Positions 7,746 to 15,354 of a stretch of 64,000 nt of DNA are shown piece by piece; the first letter of the stretch is position 1, and every line of letters begins with the position of its first letter. Under the pieces are notes generated by a model. It did no database searches and was not told the origin of the DNA. It saw only the letters and a program-made list of their open reading frames with translations. Source of the stretch: a candidate division KSB1 bacterium (lineage in GTDB: Bacteria > Zhuqueibacterota > Zhuqueibacteria > Zhuqueibacterales > Zhuqueibacteraceae); contig JAPDPX010000004.1 in assembly GCA_034506255.1 (NCBI GenBank), forward strand, positions 434,001 through 498,000, written 5' to 3'. The translations under genes were made by a program, and so were the position numbers.

Positions 7746-9554
7746 ATGGGCATTACCGCGCACACTCCGGCGGCCGCGCCGAAAGTTTTGCTCATCCAGC
7801 CGCCGGTCGAAGACTTTTACCAAACCAGCATTCGCACGCTGCCGGTTGGCCTGCTTTATCTCGCCGGAGCACTGCGGCAAAACGGCATCGCCGTGGAGAT
7901 ACTCGATTGCCAGGCCACGCCGCGGAAAAACAGCATCCCGCCGCCACCGGAATTTGCCCATCTCGAGCGTTACTATCAGCCCGGCAATTTGAGTCCCTGG
8001 AAACTTTACAGCCAATACCGGCATTACGGTTTGCCGTGGGAGGACATCCGCGAGCACATTCGCCGTTCCGGCGCCGAAGTGATCGGCATCTCCTCGCTGT
8101 TCACACCGTTTTATCGCGAAGCCTTGCGGGTGGCGGCGCTGGCAAAGGAAGTTGATCGCAGCCGGCCGGTGATTCTGGGCGGCGCGCATGTCAACGCCTG
8201 CCCGGCGCAGGTGCTTGCAGATCCCAACGTCGATTTCATCCTCCTGGGCGAAGGCGAGCGCACCCTGCCGGCGTTGGTGTGCGCACTGCTGGAAGACCGG
8301 CTCGCCAACCTGGCGGGGGTGCGTGGCATCGGCTACAAAGTGAACGGCAACCTGCGCCTGCCGGAACACGGCGATTTGATTGAAGACCTGGATTCCCTGC
8401 CGCTGCCGGCACGCGAGCTGATTGAGGCCGGGCACTACTGTCTCGGGCGCAAACGCCTGACCATGCTGATCACCAGCCGCGGCTGTCCCTATCACTGCAC
8501 TTTCTGCTCGATCTTCCTCACCGCCGGCCGGCGCTTTCGCGTGCGTTCACTCCACCGCATCATCGATGAAATGAAGCTGTGCCGCGAACGCCTGGGCATC
8601 GAGGTGTTCGATATTGAGGATGACAATTTCACCTTCGATCAAAAGCGCGCCAGCCGCCTGCTCGCGGCGATTCGCGAAGAGTTCGGCCCGGATCAAATCG
8701 AACTGCTGGCGATGAACGGCCTCTCTGCCGCCAACCTGAGCGAGAACCTGCTGGTGGAAATGAAGGCCGCCGGTTTTCGCGCACTCAATCTTGCCCTGGT
8801 CACCAACGACGCGCAACGCCAGCGCGCGCTCAAGCGCCCCGGCGCCACGCCGCATTTTGACCGCATCGTCAGCCGCGGCGCCGCGCTGGGTTTTCAGCAG
8901 GTGAATTACCTCATTCTCGGCCTGCCGGGTGCCACCCTGGCCGAAATGATCGGCGCGATCATTCATCTCATGGAACGGCCGGTGTTGATCGGCCCGAGTG
9001 TGTTTTATGCCACACCCGGCACCGCGAGCTATGAACAGTGCCGCGCCGCGGGCTTGCTCCCCTCGCCCGAACTGGCGCTGCAACGGTCGAGCTGTTTCCC
9101 GGTGGAGACGGCGGAATTTTCCCGTCGGGATTTGGTGACATTGTTTCGCCTCTGCCGGCTGTTGAATTTCCTCAAGGCGCAGCTCGCGCGGCTGGCAGAG
9201 GACAACGGCAAAACGGCGCCCGCGTGGGAGACCGTGTTCACGTTTCCGCCCGCCATGACCGCACTGCCGCGGCCGGGCGGATGTTACACCTTCCCGCGCA
9301 AACTCAGCGCCGCCGAAATCGGCGGCTGGCTGGCGGCCGCAACCTTCTGTCATCGGACTTTTCTCGGCATGCGCCTGCGGCGCCGCAGCAATGCGGGCTT
9401 TTGTTATCAGGTTTATGAAGAGGAATTCTCCCCGCAGGTGCTCGCACTTTTCCTGCAGGAAGCCGAGGGCAGGGAAATCTGCAGTGGGAACAACGTGCGC
9501 ATCAAAATCACAACAGAATCACTTGCCGGCATCCCCCATGTGAATCTCCCGTGA
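7746..9554 (+). CDS. B12-binding-domain radical SAM protein
   Basis: 602-aa cytoplasmic enzyme of the BchE/HpnP/HpnJ-like class B group. The N-terminal cobalamin-binding Rossmann domain (about 15-165) begins VLLIQPPVEDFYQ and contains TLPVGLLYLAGALR and GADVIGIS-type strands. The radical SAM core has the CxxxCxxC iron-sulfur motif at C247, C251, C254 (RGCPYHCTFC). About 120 C-terminal residues match nothing I know. Such enzymes methylate or rearrange unactivated carbons in lipids or natural products; the substrate here is unknown. It stands alone, about 220 bp after the J-protein and convergent with the Ada-like gene, so context gives no pathway. Confidence 0.85.
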   Translation: MGITAHTPAAAPKVLLIQPPVEDFYQTSIRTLPVGLLYLAGALRQNGIAVEILDCQATPRKNSIPPPPEFAHLERYYQPGNLSPWKLYSQYRHYGLPWEDIREHIRRSGAEVIGISSLFTPFYREALRVAALAKEVDRSRPVILGGAHVNACPAQVLADPNVDFILLGEGERTLPALVCALLEDRLANLAGVRGIGYKVNGNLRLPEHGDLIEDLDSLPLPARELIEAGHYCLGRKRLTMLITSRGCPYHCTFCSIFLTAGRRFRVRSLHRIIDEMKLCRERLGIEVFDIEDDNFTFDQKRASRLLAAIREEFGPDQIELLAMNGLSAANLSENLLVEMKAAGFRALNLALVTNDAQRQRALKRPGATPHFDRIVSRGAALGFQQVNYLILGLPGATLAEMIGAIIHLMERPVLIGPSVFYATPGTASYEQCRAAGLLPSPELALQRSSCFPVETAEFSRRDLVTLFRLCRLLNFLKAQLARLAEDNGKTAPAWETVFTFPPAMTALPRPGGCYTFPRKLSAAEIGGWLAAATFCHRTFLGMRLRRRSNAGFCYQVYEEEFSPQVLALFLQEAEGREICSGNNVRIKITTESLAGIPHVNLP

Positions 9555-9664
9555 AATTGCAGTCCCGCGAAATTGTGCCCGGTTGATTTCGTTCCGGCTT
9601 CAATTTCATGCATGATCTGTCACCGGCCCGCGGTGGCAGAGCGGGATCACGTTTCTCAAACTTT

Positions 9665-10534
9665 TCAATCTCGCCCGCCATTGACTTGCGCTGCCTCCCA
9701 CGCCAAAATCGCCTTCTTGCGCAGCGGTCCGCCCCCGTAGTTGCCGGTCTCACCCACCTTGCGCACCACGCGATGGCACGGAATGAGAAATGACACTGGA
9801 TTGCTGGCCACCGCATTGCCCACCGCCCGCGCGGCGCGGGGCATGCCGAGTTGCTTCGCCAGGTCTTCATATGACACCACCGCCCCGCGCGGGATGCGCA
9901 GCAACGCCTCCCAAACTTTGATTTGAAAGTTGGTGCCTTTGACGAACAAGTGTAGCGGCGCGCTTTTCTTTCCGGCAGCCGGCGCGAAAATGCGCGCCAA
10001 CAACGGCGCCGTGGCAGCCGGTGCTTCGCGCAAGACTGCCAGGGGCCAGTTGGCCTTGAGTTGGTTGAGCGCCGCTCTGCGCTGCCCGCCGGTCACGAAA
10101 TAGAGTCCGCAAATGCCGCGATTGGTGGCTGCCAGCAAACACTCGCCGAAGGGCGAGGCATGAAAACCGTAATCGATGTGCAGACCCCGGCCGGCGCTTT
10201 TGAATTCCCCCGGCGTTACGGCTTCACACGCCACGAACAAATCATGCAAGCGGCCGGGGCTGGACAAACCGGCTTCGTAGGTCACCTGCAACAGGCTGTT
10301 GGACTGCGCCAGCAGTTTTTTGGCATATTCCTTGGTCAGGAACTGCAAAAAGCGCTTCGGGCTGATGCCGACCCAGCGGCGGAACAAACGCTGGAAGTGA
10401 TGCTCGCTGAGATGGACGCTGCGCGCGATTCGCTGCAGACTGGGCTGGCGGCGGAAGTTGTTGTGGACGAAACGAATCGCCTGCTCGATGCGGCGATAAT
10501 CCGCCGCCTGCCGGGAAAAATGGCTTGCTGGCAT
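9665..10534 (-). CDS. Ada-like AraC-type regulator fused to O6-methylguanine-DNA methyltransferase
   Basis: 289-aa fusion. Residues about 10-105 are an AraC-type helix-turn-helix (IARSVHLSEHHFQRLFRRWV and GISPKRFLQFL). A ribonuclease-like linker covers 115-200, and 205-285 is the methyltransferase domain with the active-site motif IPCHRVV; Cys253 is the methyl acceptor. The N-terminal Ada domain, whose Cys accepts methyl groups from phosphotriesters and switches E. coli Ada into an activator, is missing. The protein therefore repairs O6-methylguanine in one step and may bind DNA, but the classic switch is absent. The start at 10534 is fixed by AAAGGAG 7 nt upstream. Confidence 0.9.
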   Translation of the reverse strand: MPASHFSRQAADYRRIEQAIRFVHNNFRRQPSLQRIARSVHLSEHHFQRLFRRWVGISPKRFLQFLTKEYAKKLLAQSNSLLQVTYEAGLSSPGRLHDLFVACEAVTPGEFKSAGRGLHIDYGFHASPFGECLLAATNRGICGLYFVTGGQRRAALNQLKANWPLAVLREAPAATAPLLARIFAPAAGKKSAPLHLFVKGTNFQIKVWEALLRIPRGAVVSYEDLAKQLGMPRAARAVGNAVASNPVSFLIPCHRVVRKVGETGNYGGGPLRKKAILAWEAAQVNGGRD

Positions 10535-10612
10535 GACGGGCTCCTTTGGTTGCCGGCCAAGATAACGAGACGCGGGCCGCGATGCCACCCGCTTCTTGCG
10601 CAGTTGCAGGCC

Positions 10613-12817
10613 TCACCACTCGCCGGAAAGCGACAGCGAGAAATTGCGAATCTCACTCAGATTGCGTTCCACCACGGTGTAGTTGTAGTTGATCGCGTTT
10701 TTGACCTGCAGCAGCAGTGCGAATTGCCGCCAGGTGTAGCGGACGCGCAGATCCAGCACTTTCTGCGGCACGCGCTCATCCCCGGCAAAAAAGGAAACCT
10801 GCTCGAAACGGGAAGCATGGCGATAATCCGCCTCGAACGTCCACGGCCCGAGATGCACTGCCGGCGAGACGAATGTGCTCCAGCGCGGGCGATAAGGCAG
10901 GGCTTCATCAATTTCGAGATTGTACAAGGGATCCGCCACCAGACTGCGGGAATCCAGATAGGTGACATGGCCGCGCAGCCCCAGACGGTTGCGCCAGAAG
11001 CGCAGATGGACCTCCGCCTCCACGCCCTGCACGCGCGCATGCGTCAGGTTGCGAAACTGCAATTCCAGCCGCTGCGTGCTGATCGACAGCAACTCGATGA
11101 GATCGTAATAATCGTTGGAAAACACCGTCACCTCGGCGGAGAGCCTCTCCCCGAAGCGCTGGCGCACACCCGCATCGATCAGGGTCGAACGCTCGGGCTT
11201 GAGCACGGGGTTGCTGAACAGCCGCACATTGTCGCCGGGCTGGCTCTCGCTGAAACGCTCGGCAATGGAGGGCGCGCGAAAACCGCGGCCCAGCGAGGCG
11301 TGCAGAATGGTGTTGGGCAGCGGCGTGTAGCTGAAGCCGACCTTGGGGCTGATTTGCGTTTCCGCCGAATCGCCCACCAGCACATAGTGATCATAGCGCG
11401 CGCCCACGCTCAACTGCCACACACCGGAGAGCTTCCACGTTTCCTGCAAATAGGGCGACACCGCGCTGGCCTGGTGTTCGCCGTAATACTTCGACTCCAC
11501 CATGTCGCGGCGGTAATCCACCCCGAAGGTGAGGTTGTGATTGCTGTGCGGCAGCCAGTTGCCCTGCAGCTCGCCGCTCCAGCCCAGCGCGGGCTTGAAA
11601 TCCTTGGACAGGTTGAAGGGCAGGCCGATGAGCTGGGCATTGTAGGAAAGCCGGGCCTTGAAGGCCAGCACGGGATTGAACAATTTGTTGTAGATGGCGG
11701 AGGCGGCGAAGCCGTCGACATTGATGCGATCATGAAAATCGGTGTTCAAGGCATGATTCTGTTCCTTCCAAAAGAGAGAAAAGCCGCGCGCATCCCGGTT
11801 GTAGGTGAGAAACAGGCGCAGATTGGAATCGTCGGGCAACTGCAGCACCGACTTGCTGCTGAAGTACCAGCGGCTGAAATCCCCGTTCTCGCGGTCGCTG
11901 GTGGAGGTGTGGCGCGAGACCGCCAGCCGGAAGCCCAGGCGGCCGAGCACGTTGGTGTAGCTCACATCGCTGCGGCTGAAATGGAGCATGCGGTCGGTCC
12001 AGCGCCATTCCGGCACGGATGGATTATCATAGATGCCGGCACTCTGACGGAAGGAGAACCGCGGCGTTTGGGCCGGCTCACGCGTCATCACGTTCACCAC
12101 GCCGCTGATGCCGCCCGAACCATAGAGCACCGAGGCCGCGCCTTTGAGAACTTCGACGCGCTCGACCTCGGTGACCGGCAGCAAATCCCAGTTGGCGCGG
12201 CCGAGATCACTGGTGAGCACGGGCACGTCGTCAATCAACATCAAAACCCGACTGCCGCCCAGGCCGAGCAAGCTGTAGCCGGTGCCCCCGCGCACACTGA
12301 CGTTTTCCCCGATGAGCTGCACCGCAGGAACGCTTTGCAGCGCCTCATCGATGCGAAAGCGGTTGCGCTGGCGGATCTCGGAACTGGGCAGCACGCTCAC
12401 GCTGTGTGCTGCCGCGTGCAGCTCCTCGGCCTGGCGCGAACCGGTGACGATGACCTGGTCGAAGGGGATCGCCGTCGCGCGCAGCGCAAGATCCAACACC
12501 AGGGTCGAGTCATCCATCACGGCAATGGTGATGCGCTGCGTGCTGTAGCCGATGAGTGAAGCACTCACCGTGTAGGAGCCGGCCGGCACCCGCGTGATTT
12601 GGTAGCGGCCGTTGGCATCGGCGCTGGCGCCCAGGAGCGTGCGGGTGATCAGCACATTGGCGCCCGGCAACGCCTCGCCGGTTTCCGCATCGCGCACCCG
12701 GCCGGTGATGGTGCCGTAGGGCCATGCGCAACCCACCGTGACAAGTACCAGGAACAAAACAAGCGCGCCGCGGCGGGGTTGGGCAGATGAGTGACGAAAG
12801 AAGCGAGCGAATGACAT
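10613..12817 (-). CDS. TonB-dependent outer-membrane receptor with N-terminal carboxypeptidase-like domain
   Basis: 734 aa. Signal peptide about 1-32. A CarboxypepD_reg-like Ig domain spans about 35-115 (GTITGRVRDAETGEALPGAN, GYSTQ). The plug domain spans about 125-240 (ILVTGSRQ-type start, SVRGGTGYSLLGLGGSRVLM, VEVLKGAASVLYGSGG-type hairpin). The 22-strand barrel ends in aromatic FSLSLSGEW. It imports a scarce ligand (siderophore, cobalamin or oligosaccharide) at the expense of proton-motive force through TonB-ExbBD, which is not present here. The lipoprotein gene 117 nt upstream on the same strand is a likely partner. The ligand cannot be read from sequence; the closest style is vitamin B12/iron-chelate receptors. 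Confidence 0.9.
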   Translation of the reverse strand: MSFARFFRHSSAQPRRGALVLFLVLVTVGCAWPYGTITGRVRDAETGEALPGANVLITRTLLGASADANGRYQITRVPAGSYTVSASLIGYSTQRITIAVMDDSTLVLDLALRATAIPFDQVIVTGSRQAEELHAAAHSVSVLPSSEIRQRNRFRIDEALQSVPAVQLIGENVSVRGGTGYSLLGLGGSRVLMLIDDVPVLTSDLGRANWDLLPVTEVERVEVLKGAASVLYGSGGISGVVNVMTREPAQTPRFSFRQSAGIYDNPSVPEWRWTDRMLHFSRSDVSYTNVLGRLGFRLAVSRHTSTSDRENGDFSRWYFSSKSVLQLPDDSNLRLFLTYNRDARGFSLFWKEQNHALNTDFHDRINVDGFAASAIYNKLFNPVLAFKARLSYNAQLIGLPFNLSKDFKPALGWSGELQGNWLPHSNHNLTFGVDYRRDMVESKYYGEHQASAVSPYLQETWKLSGVWQLSVGARYDHYVLVGDSAETQISPKVGFSYTPLPNTILHASLGRGFRAPSIAERFSESQPGDNVRLFSNPVLKPERSTLIDAGVRQRFGERLSAEVTVFSNDYYDLIELLSISTQRLELQFRNLTHARVQGVEAEVHLRFWRNRLGLRGHVTYLDSRSLVADPLYNLEIDEALPYRPRWSTFVSPAVHLGPWTFEADYRHASRFEQVSFFAGDERVPQKVLDLRVRYTWRQFALLLQVKNAINYNYTVVERNLSEIRNFSLSLSGEW

Positions 12818-12934
12818 GAATGAGGTACTCCCGTTTGAGCGCGAGATTCTTGCGGCGGCGCATGCAGCGGTCAGGCGCGTTGCTGCTGAGAACCGGGCGG
12901 CAGCTTTTCACGTCGGGCGCAGCACCCGCCGGGT

Positions 12935-13798
12935 TCACCGGCCGCCGCCGATTTGCACGCCGTCGGGCAGGGTGCTGAAATCCGCCACAAAATTGATGTT
13001 CGTGATCGTGCCATTGGGCGGGAGGGTGAGCCGGCCGGGCCGGGTGGGATCATTGCCGGCCGGATAGAAACCGATCGCACGAATTTTATCCCATGCCAGG
13101 CCGCGGCCCTTCCAAAACAGGCCGAGAAATTGATACGCACCGTTGCGCACCGCCATGCGGTAGCGGTAGCGTTCGACGAAGCGCGGCACGGCGAAATCGA
13201 TGCCACCGAGAAACACCAGCGAGTTGACGATGTTCCGCAGATCCGGCACCGCGGTAAACGCGCCGAGCAAAACCACGTCGGTGTCTTCCGGCCAGGTGCC
13301 GGCAAACGTGATCTCACCCTCGACGTGCGCATCGAACTGGGCGAAACTCCACAGCGCAAAGATATCGACATTGTCCGCGACCGGCCGTTCTTCCGTGAGA
13401 TCCACCGGCAGCAATTGCGCGGACAACGGCGGCCGGAAGCCGTAAAATCCGAGCAGGCTGGTGAAGCTCCAGTCTTCGCCGCGCGGTTTCCACAGCACGG
13501 CCACGGCAGGATAATGATTGCGCGGCAGCGGCATTTCGTAATCCGCGCTGTCACGATCGAAGGGAATCGCCTCGCTGAAAAACACATCGCCGAAGCCCTG
13601 CGGTGGAAAATTCGAAGCCGCCACCACCCGCACTTCCTCGACGTTCGCGGGACGAAATTCCGTTCCGAGAAAATAAATCTTGCCGCTGATCCGCGAGTGC
13701 AACAGCCCGAGACCGGTGTCGAAGTTGCAGGAGGACAGCATGGCGGCTGCCAGCGCGGCCACGGCCGTGCCAGTGAAAAAGTTGCGCATGACTTGCAT
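12935..13798 (-). CDS. Predicted lipoprotein of unknown function, next to a TonB receptor
   Basis: 287 aa. The lipobox AAAMLSSC near residue 23 predicts a lipoprotein; no later membrane segment. The body is beta-rich (SGKIYFLGTEF, VVLLGAFTAVPDL, FVADFSTLPDGVQIGGG) and reminiscent of envelope beta-sandwich proteins, but I recognise no family. The start at 13798 is chosen because AGGAGG lies 6 nt upstream; in-frame upstream ATGs at 13831 and 13816 lack this. It lies between an M20 peptidase and the TonB receptor on the same strand; surface capture or delivery of the receptor's ligand is a guess. Confidence 0.75.
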   Translation of the reverse strand: MQVMRNFFTGTAVAALAAAMLSSCNFDTGLGLLHSRISGKIYFLGTEFRPANVEEVRVVAASNFPPQGFGDVFFSEAIPFDRDSADYEMPLPRNHYPAVAVLWKPRGEDWSFTSLLGFYGFRPPLSAQLLPVDLTEERPVADNVDIFALWSFAQFDAHVEGEITFAGTWPEDTDVVLLGAFTAVPDLRNIVNSLVFLGGIDFAVPRFVERYRYRMAVRNGAYQFLGLFWKGRGLAWDKIRAIGFYPAGNDPTRPGRLTLPPNGTITNINFVADFSTLPDGVQIGGGR

Positions 13799-13826
13799 CC
13801 GATGCCTCCTGATCATCTTTGGTTTT

Positions 13827-13856
13827 GCCATTCCCCGCCCGCCGGCGGGGAATGGC
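13827..13856 (-). terminator. GC-rich intercistronic hairpin after the M20 gene
   Basis: A perfect 13-bp stem, GCCATTCCCCGCC (13827-13839) with its complement at 13844-13856, and a 4-nt loop. It starts 11 nt after the M20 stop and ends upstream of the AGGAGG of the lipoprotein gene. No U-tract, so it may terminate poorly and instead protect mRNA ends. Confidence 0.5.
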
Positions 13857-13867
13857 GGTGGGCCGGC

Positions 13868-15052
13868 TCAAGTGTTTTCTGCCGGGCGGCCGCGGAGAAA
13901 ATCAACCGCCACGCCCGCCATCATGTTGACGCCGATGGCCAGCGCTTCATCATTGAAATCGAAGGAATCCGCATGCAACGCCGGCCGCGGCCCGACGCCC
14001 AGACGAAAGAAGGCGCCGGAATACTTCTGCAGATAGTAGGCGAAATCCTCGCCGCCCATGCTCGGTTCGTCCAGAAAGATGACGTGGTGTGCGCCCAGCA
14101 AGTCCGTGGCGGCCTTGACCACCAGGCGCACCATGCGTTCATCATTGATCAACGAAGGATAGCCCGGTTCGAGTTCCACCTGTGCGGCACCGCCAAACGC
14201 CCGCGCGACACTTTGCACCAGCTCGACCAGACGCCGGTTCATGCGCTCGCGCGTTTCCGGTTTGAGGGTGCGCATGGTGCCGGTCATCTCGACTTGCGCG
14301 GGGATGACATTGTCCGCCGTGCCGCCGTGAATCGTCGCAATGCTGATGACCACGGGATCGGCACCGTGGCGTTCGCGCGTCACCAGGCCCTGCACCGCAT
14401 TGATGATTTGCGCCGAAATCCACACCGGATCGATGGCGGCCAGCGGATGAGCGGCATGCCCGGATTTGCCCTGGACCACGATCTTGAAATCATCGATCGC
14501 CGCCATCATTTCGCCGTGGCGCACCCCGATCGTACCGACCGGCAGATAGGGCCAGGCATGCAAACCGAAAAACGCTTGAATGCCGAGATCCTCGAGCAGG
14601 CCGGAGGCAATCAGTTTGCGGCCGCCACCGCCGTTTTCCTCCGCGGGTTGAAACACACACACCACCGTGCCCGGAAGTTGCTCGCGCAGTCGGGCCAGCA
14701 CGCGGGCCGTGCCCAGCAGCACCGCCGTGTGGCCGTCGTGGCCGCAGGCGTGCATCACGCCGGGATTGTGCGAGCGATACGGCACTTCGCTGGTTTCCAT
14801 GATGGGCAGCGCGTCAATGTCGGCGCGCAGGCCCACCACCGGGCCGGCTTGCTTGCCGCGAATGATGCCGAGGGTCGCGTAGAAATCCTTCGCGATGCGC
14901 AATTCAATGCCGCATTCCTCCAGCCAGTGGCGGATGAAACGGCTGGTCTCGCGCTCCTGCCAGCTCAACTCGGGGTGTTGGTGGAGGTGCCGGCGGGCGC
15001 GAATGAAATCGGGGAGGTGTTGCTCTGTGAGGTTGGCGATGGTGGTCTTCAT
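13868..15052 (-). CDS. M20-family amidohydrolase/peptidase
   Basis: 394-aa cytosolic zinc amidohydrolase of the IAA-amino acid hydrolase/HipO/N-acyl-amino acid amidohydrolase type. Motifs: RRHLHQHPELSWQE at the start, metal ligands in MHACGHDGHTAVLLG, PAEENGGGGRKLIASGLLED (catalytic Glu pair), FGLHAWPYLPVGTIG, and MGGEDFAYYLQKYSGAFFRLG near the end. Reaction: hydrolysis of an N-acyl or aromatic amide; exact substrate unknown. A clear promoter (TTGCAA-N17-TATATT, 15073-15101) leaves a leader of about 14 nt, and GGAG lies close to ATG 15052, so the longer in-frame extension to 15289 is not used. Confidence 0.92.
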   Translation of the reverse strand: MKTTIANLTEQHLPDFIRARRHLHQHPELSWQERETSRFIRHWLEECGIELRIAKDFYATLGIIRGKQAGPVVGLRADIDALPIMETSEVPYRSHNPGVMHACGHDGHTAVLLGTARVLARLREQLPGTVVCVFQPAEENGGGGRKLIASGLLEDLGIQAFFGLHAWPYLPVGTIGVRHGEMMAAIDDFKIVVQGKSGHAAHPLAAIDPVWISAQIINAVQGLVTRERHGADPVVISIATIHGGTADNVIPAQVEMTGTMRTLKPETRERMNRRLVELVQSVARAFGGAAQVELEPGYPSLINDERMVRLVVKAATDLLGAHHVIFLDEPSMGGEDFAYYLQKYSGAFFRLGVGPRPALHADSFDFNDEALAIGVNMMAGVAVDFLRGRPAENT

Positions 15053-15072
15053 ATGCTCCGTTTTTTGACGGC

Positions 15073-15101
15073 AATATAATCCTTTCCCGGCTGTTTTGCA
15101 A
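15073..15101 (-). promoter_or_regulatory. Sigma-70-type promoter of the M20 gene
   Basis: Read on the minus strand: TTGCAA (15101-15096), 17-nt spacer, TATATT (15078-15073). The predicted transcription start lies roughly 14 nt before ATG 15052. Confidence 0.6.
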
Positions 15102-15125
15102 ATCCCATGGCGTGCCGTGCGTGAT

Positions 15126-15198
15126 GAGTGAAGTCCGACTTGGGCGCGGCGAGTTTTCAAATTTCGCAAAAATCTGCTGCCCAAGTCGGACTTCGCTC
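15126..15198. repeat. 20-bp-arm inverted repeat in the M20/carB divergent intergenic region
   Basis: The left arm 15126-15145 (core GAAGTCCGACTTGGGC) and right arm 15179-15198 (core GCCCAAGTCGGACTTC) are complementary over 20 bp with one mismatch, around a 33-nt AT-richer loop. This could be a REP/MITE-like element or a cruciform. It is not followed by a U-tract in either direction. A weak promoter-like pair, TTGCTT (15224) with TATCGT (15247) 17 nt apart, lies between it and carB. The rest of 15053-15354 holds nothing else I recognise. Confidence 0.6.
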
Positions 15199-15354
15199 TT
15201 TCCACTGTGCGCCTTCTTGCGGCTTGCTTTTCTGCAGCGCAAATGTTATCGTTGCGCCAGCCGTTATCCAGCCTCTTGTGAGTGAGCAATCAACCCGGGC
15301 TGCGTTGTCACAGCATCCAGCCCTTTTCACCTGTCCATACCGCAGCGACGCGAC

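Noticed and set aside
10061..12559. An 832-codon open frame on the plus strand
   Set aside because: It is antisense to the TonB receptor and Ada-like genes and shows the same composition artefact.
12953..15079. A 708-codon open frame on the plus strand
   Set aside because: Antisense to the lipoprotein and M20 genes, whose motifs and ribosome-binding sites are convincing.
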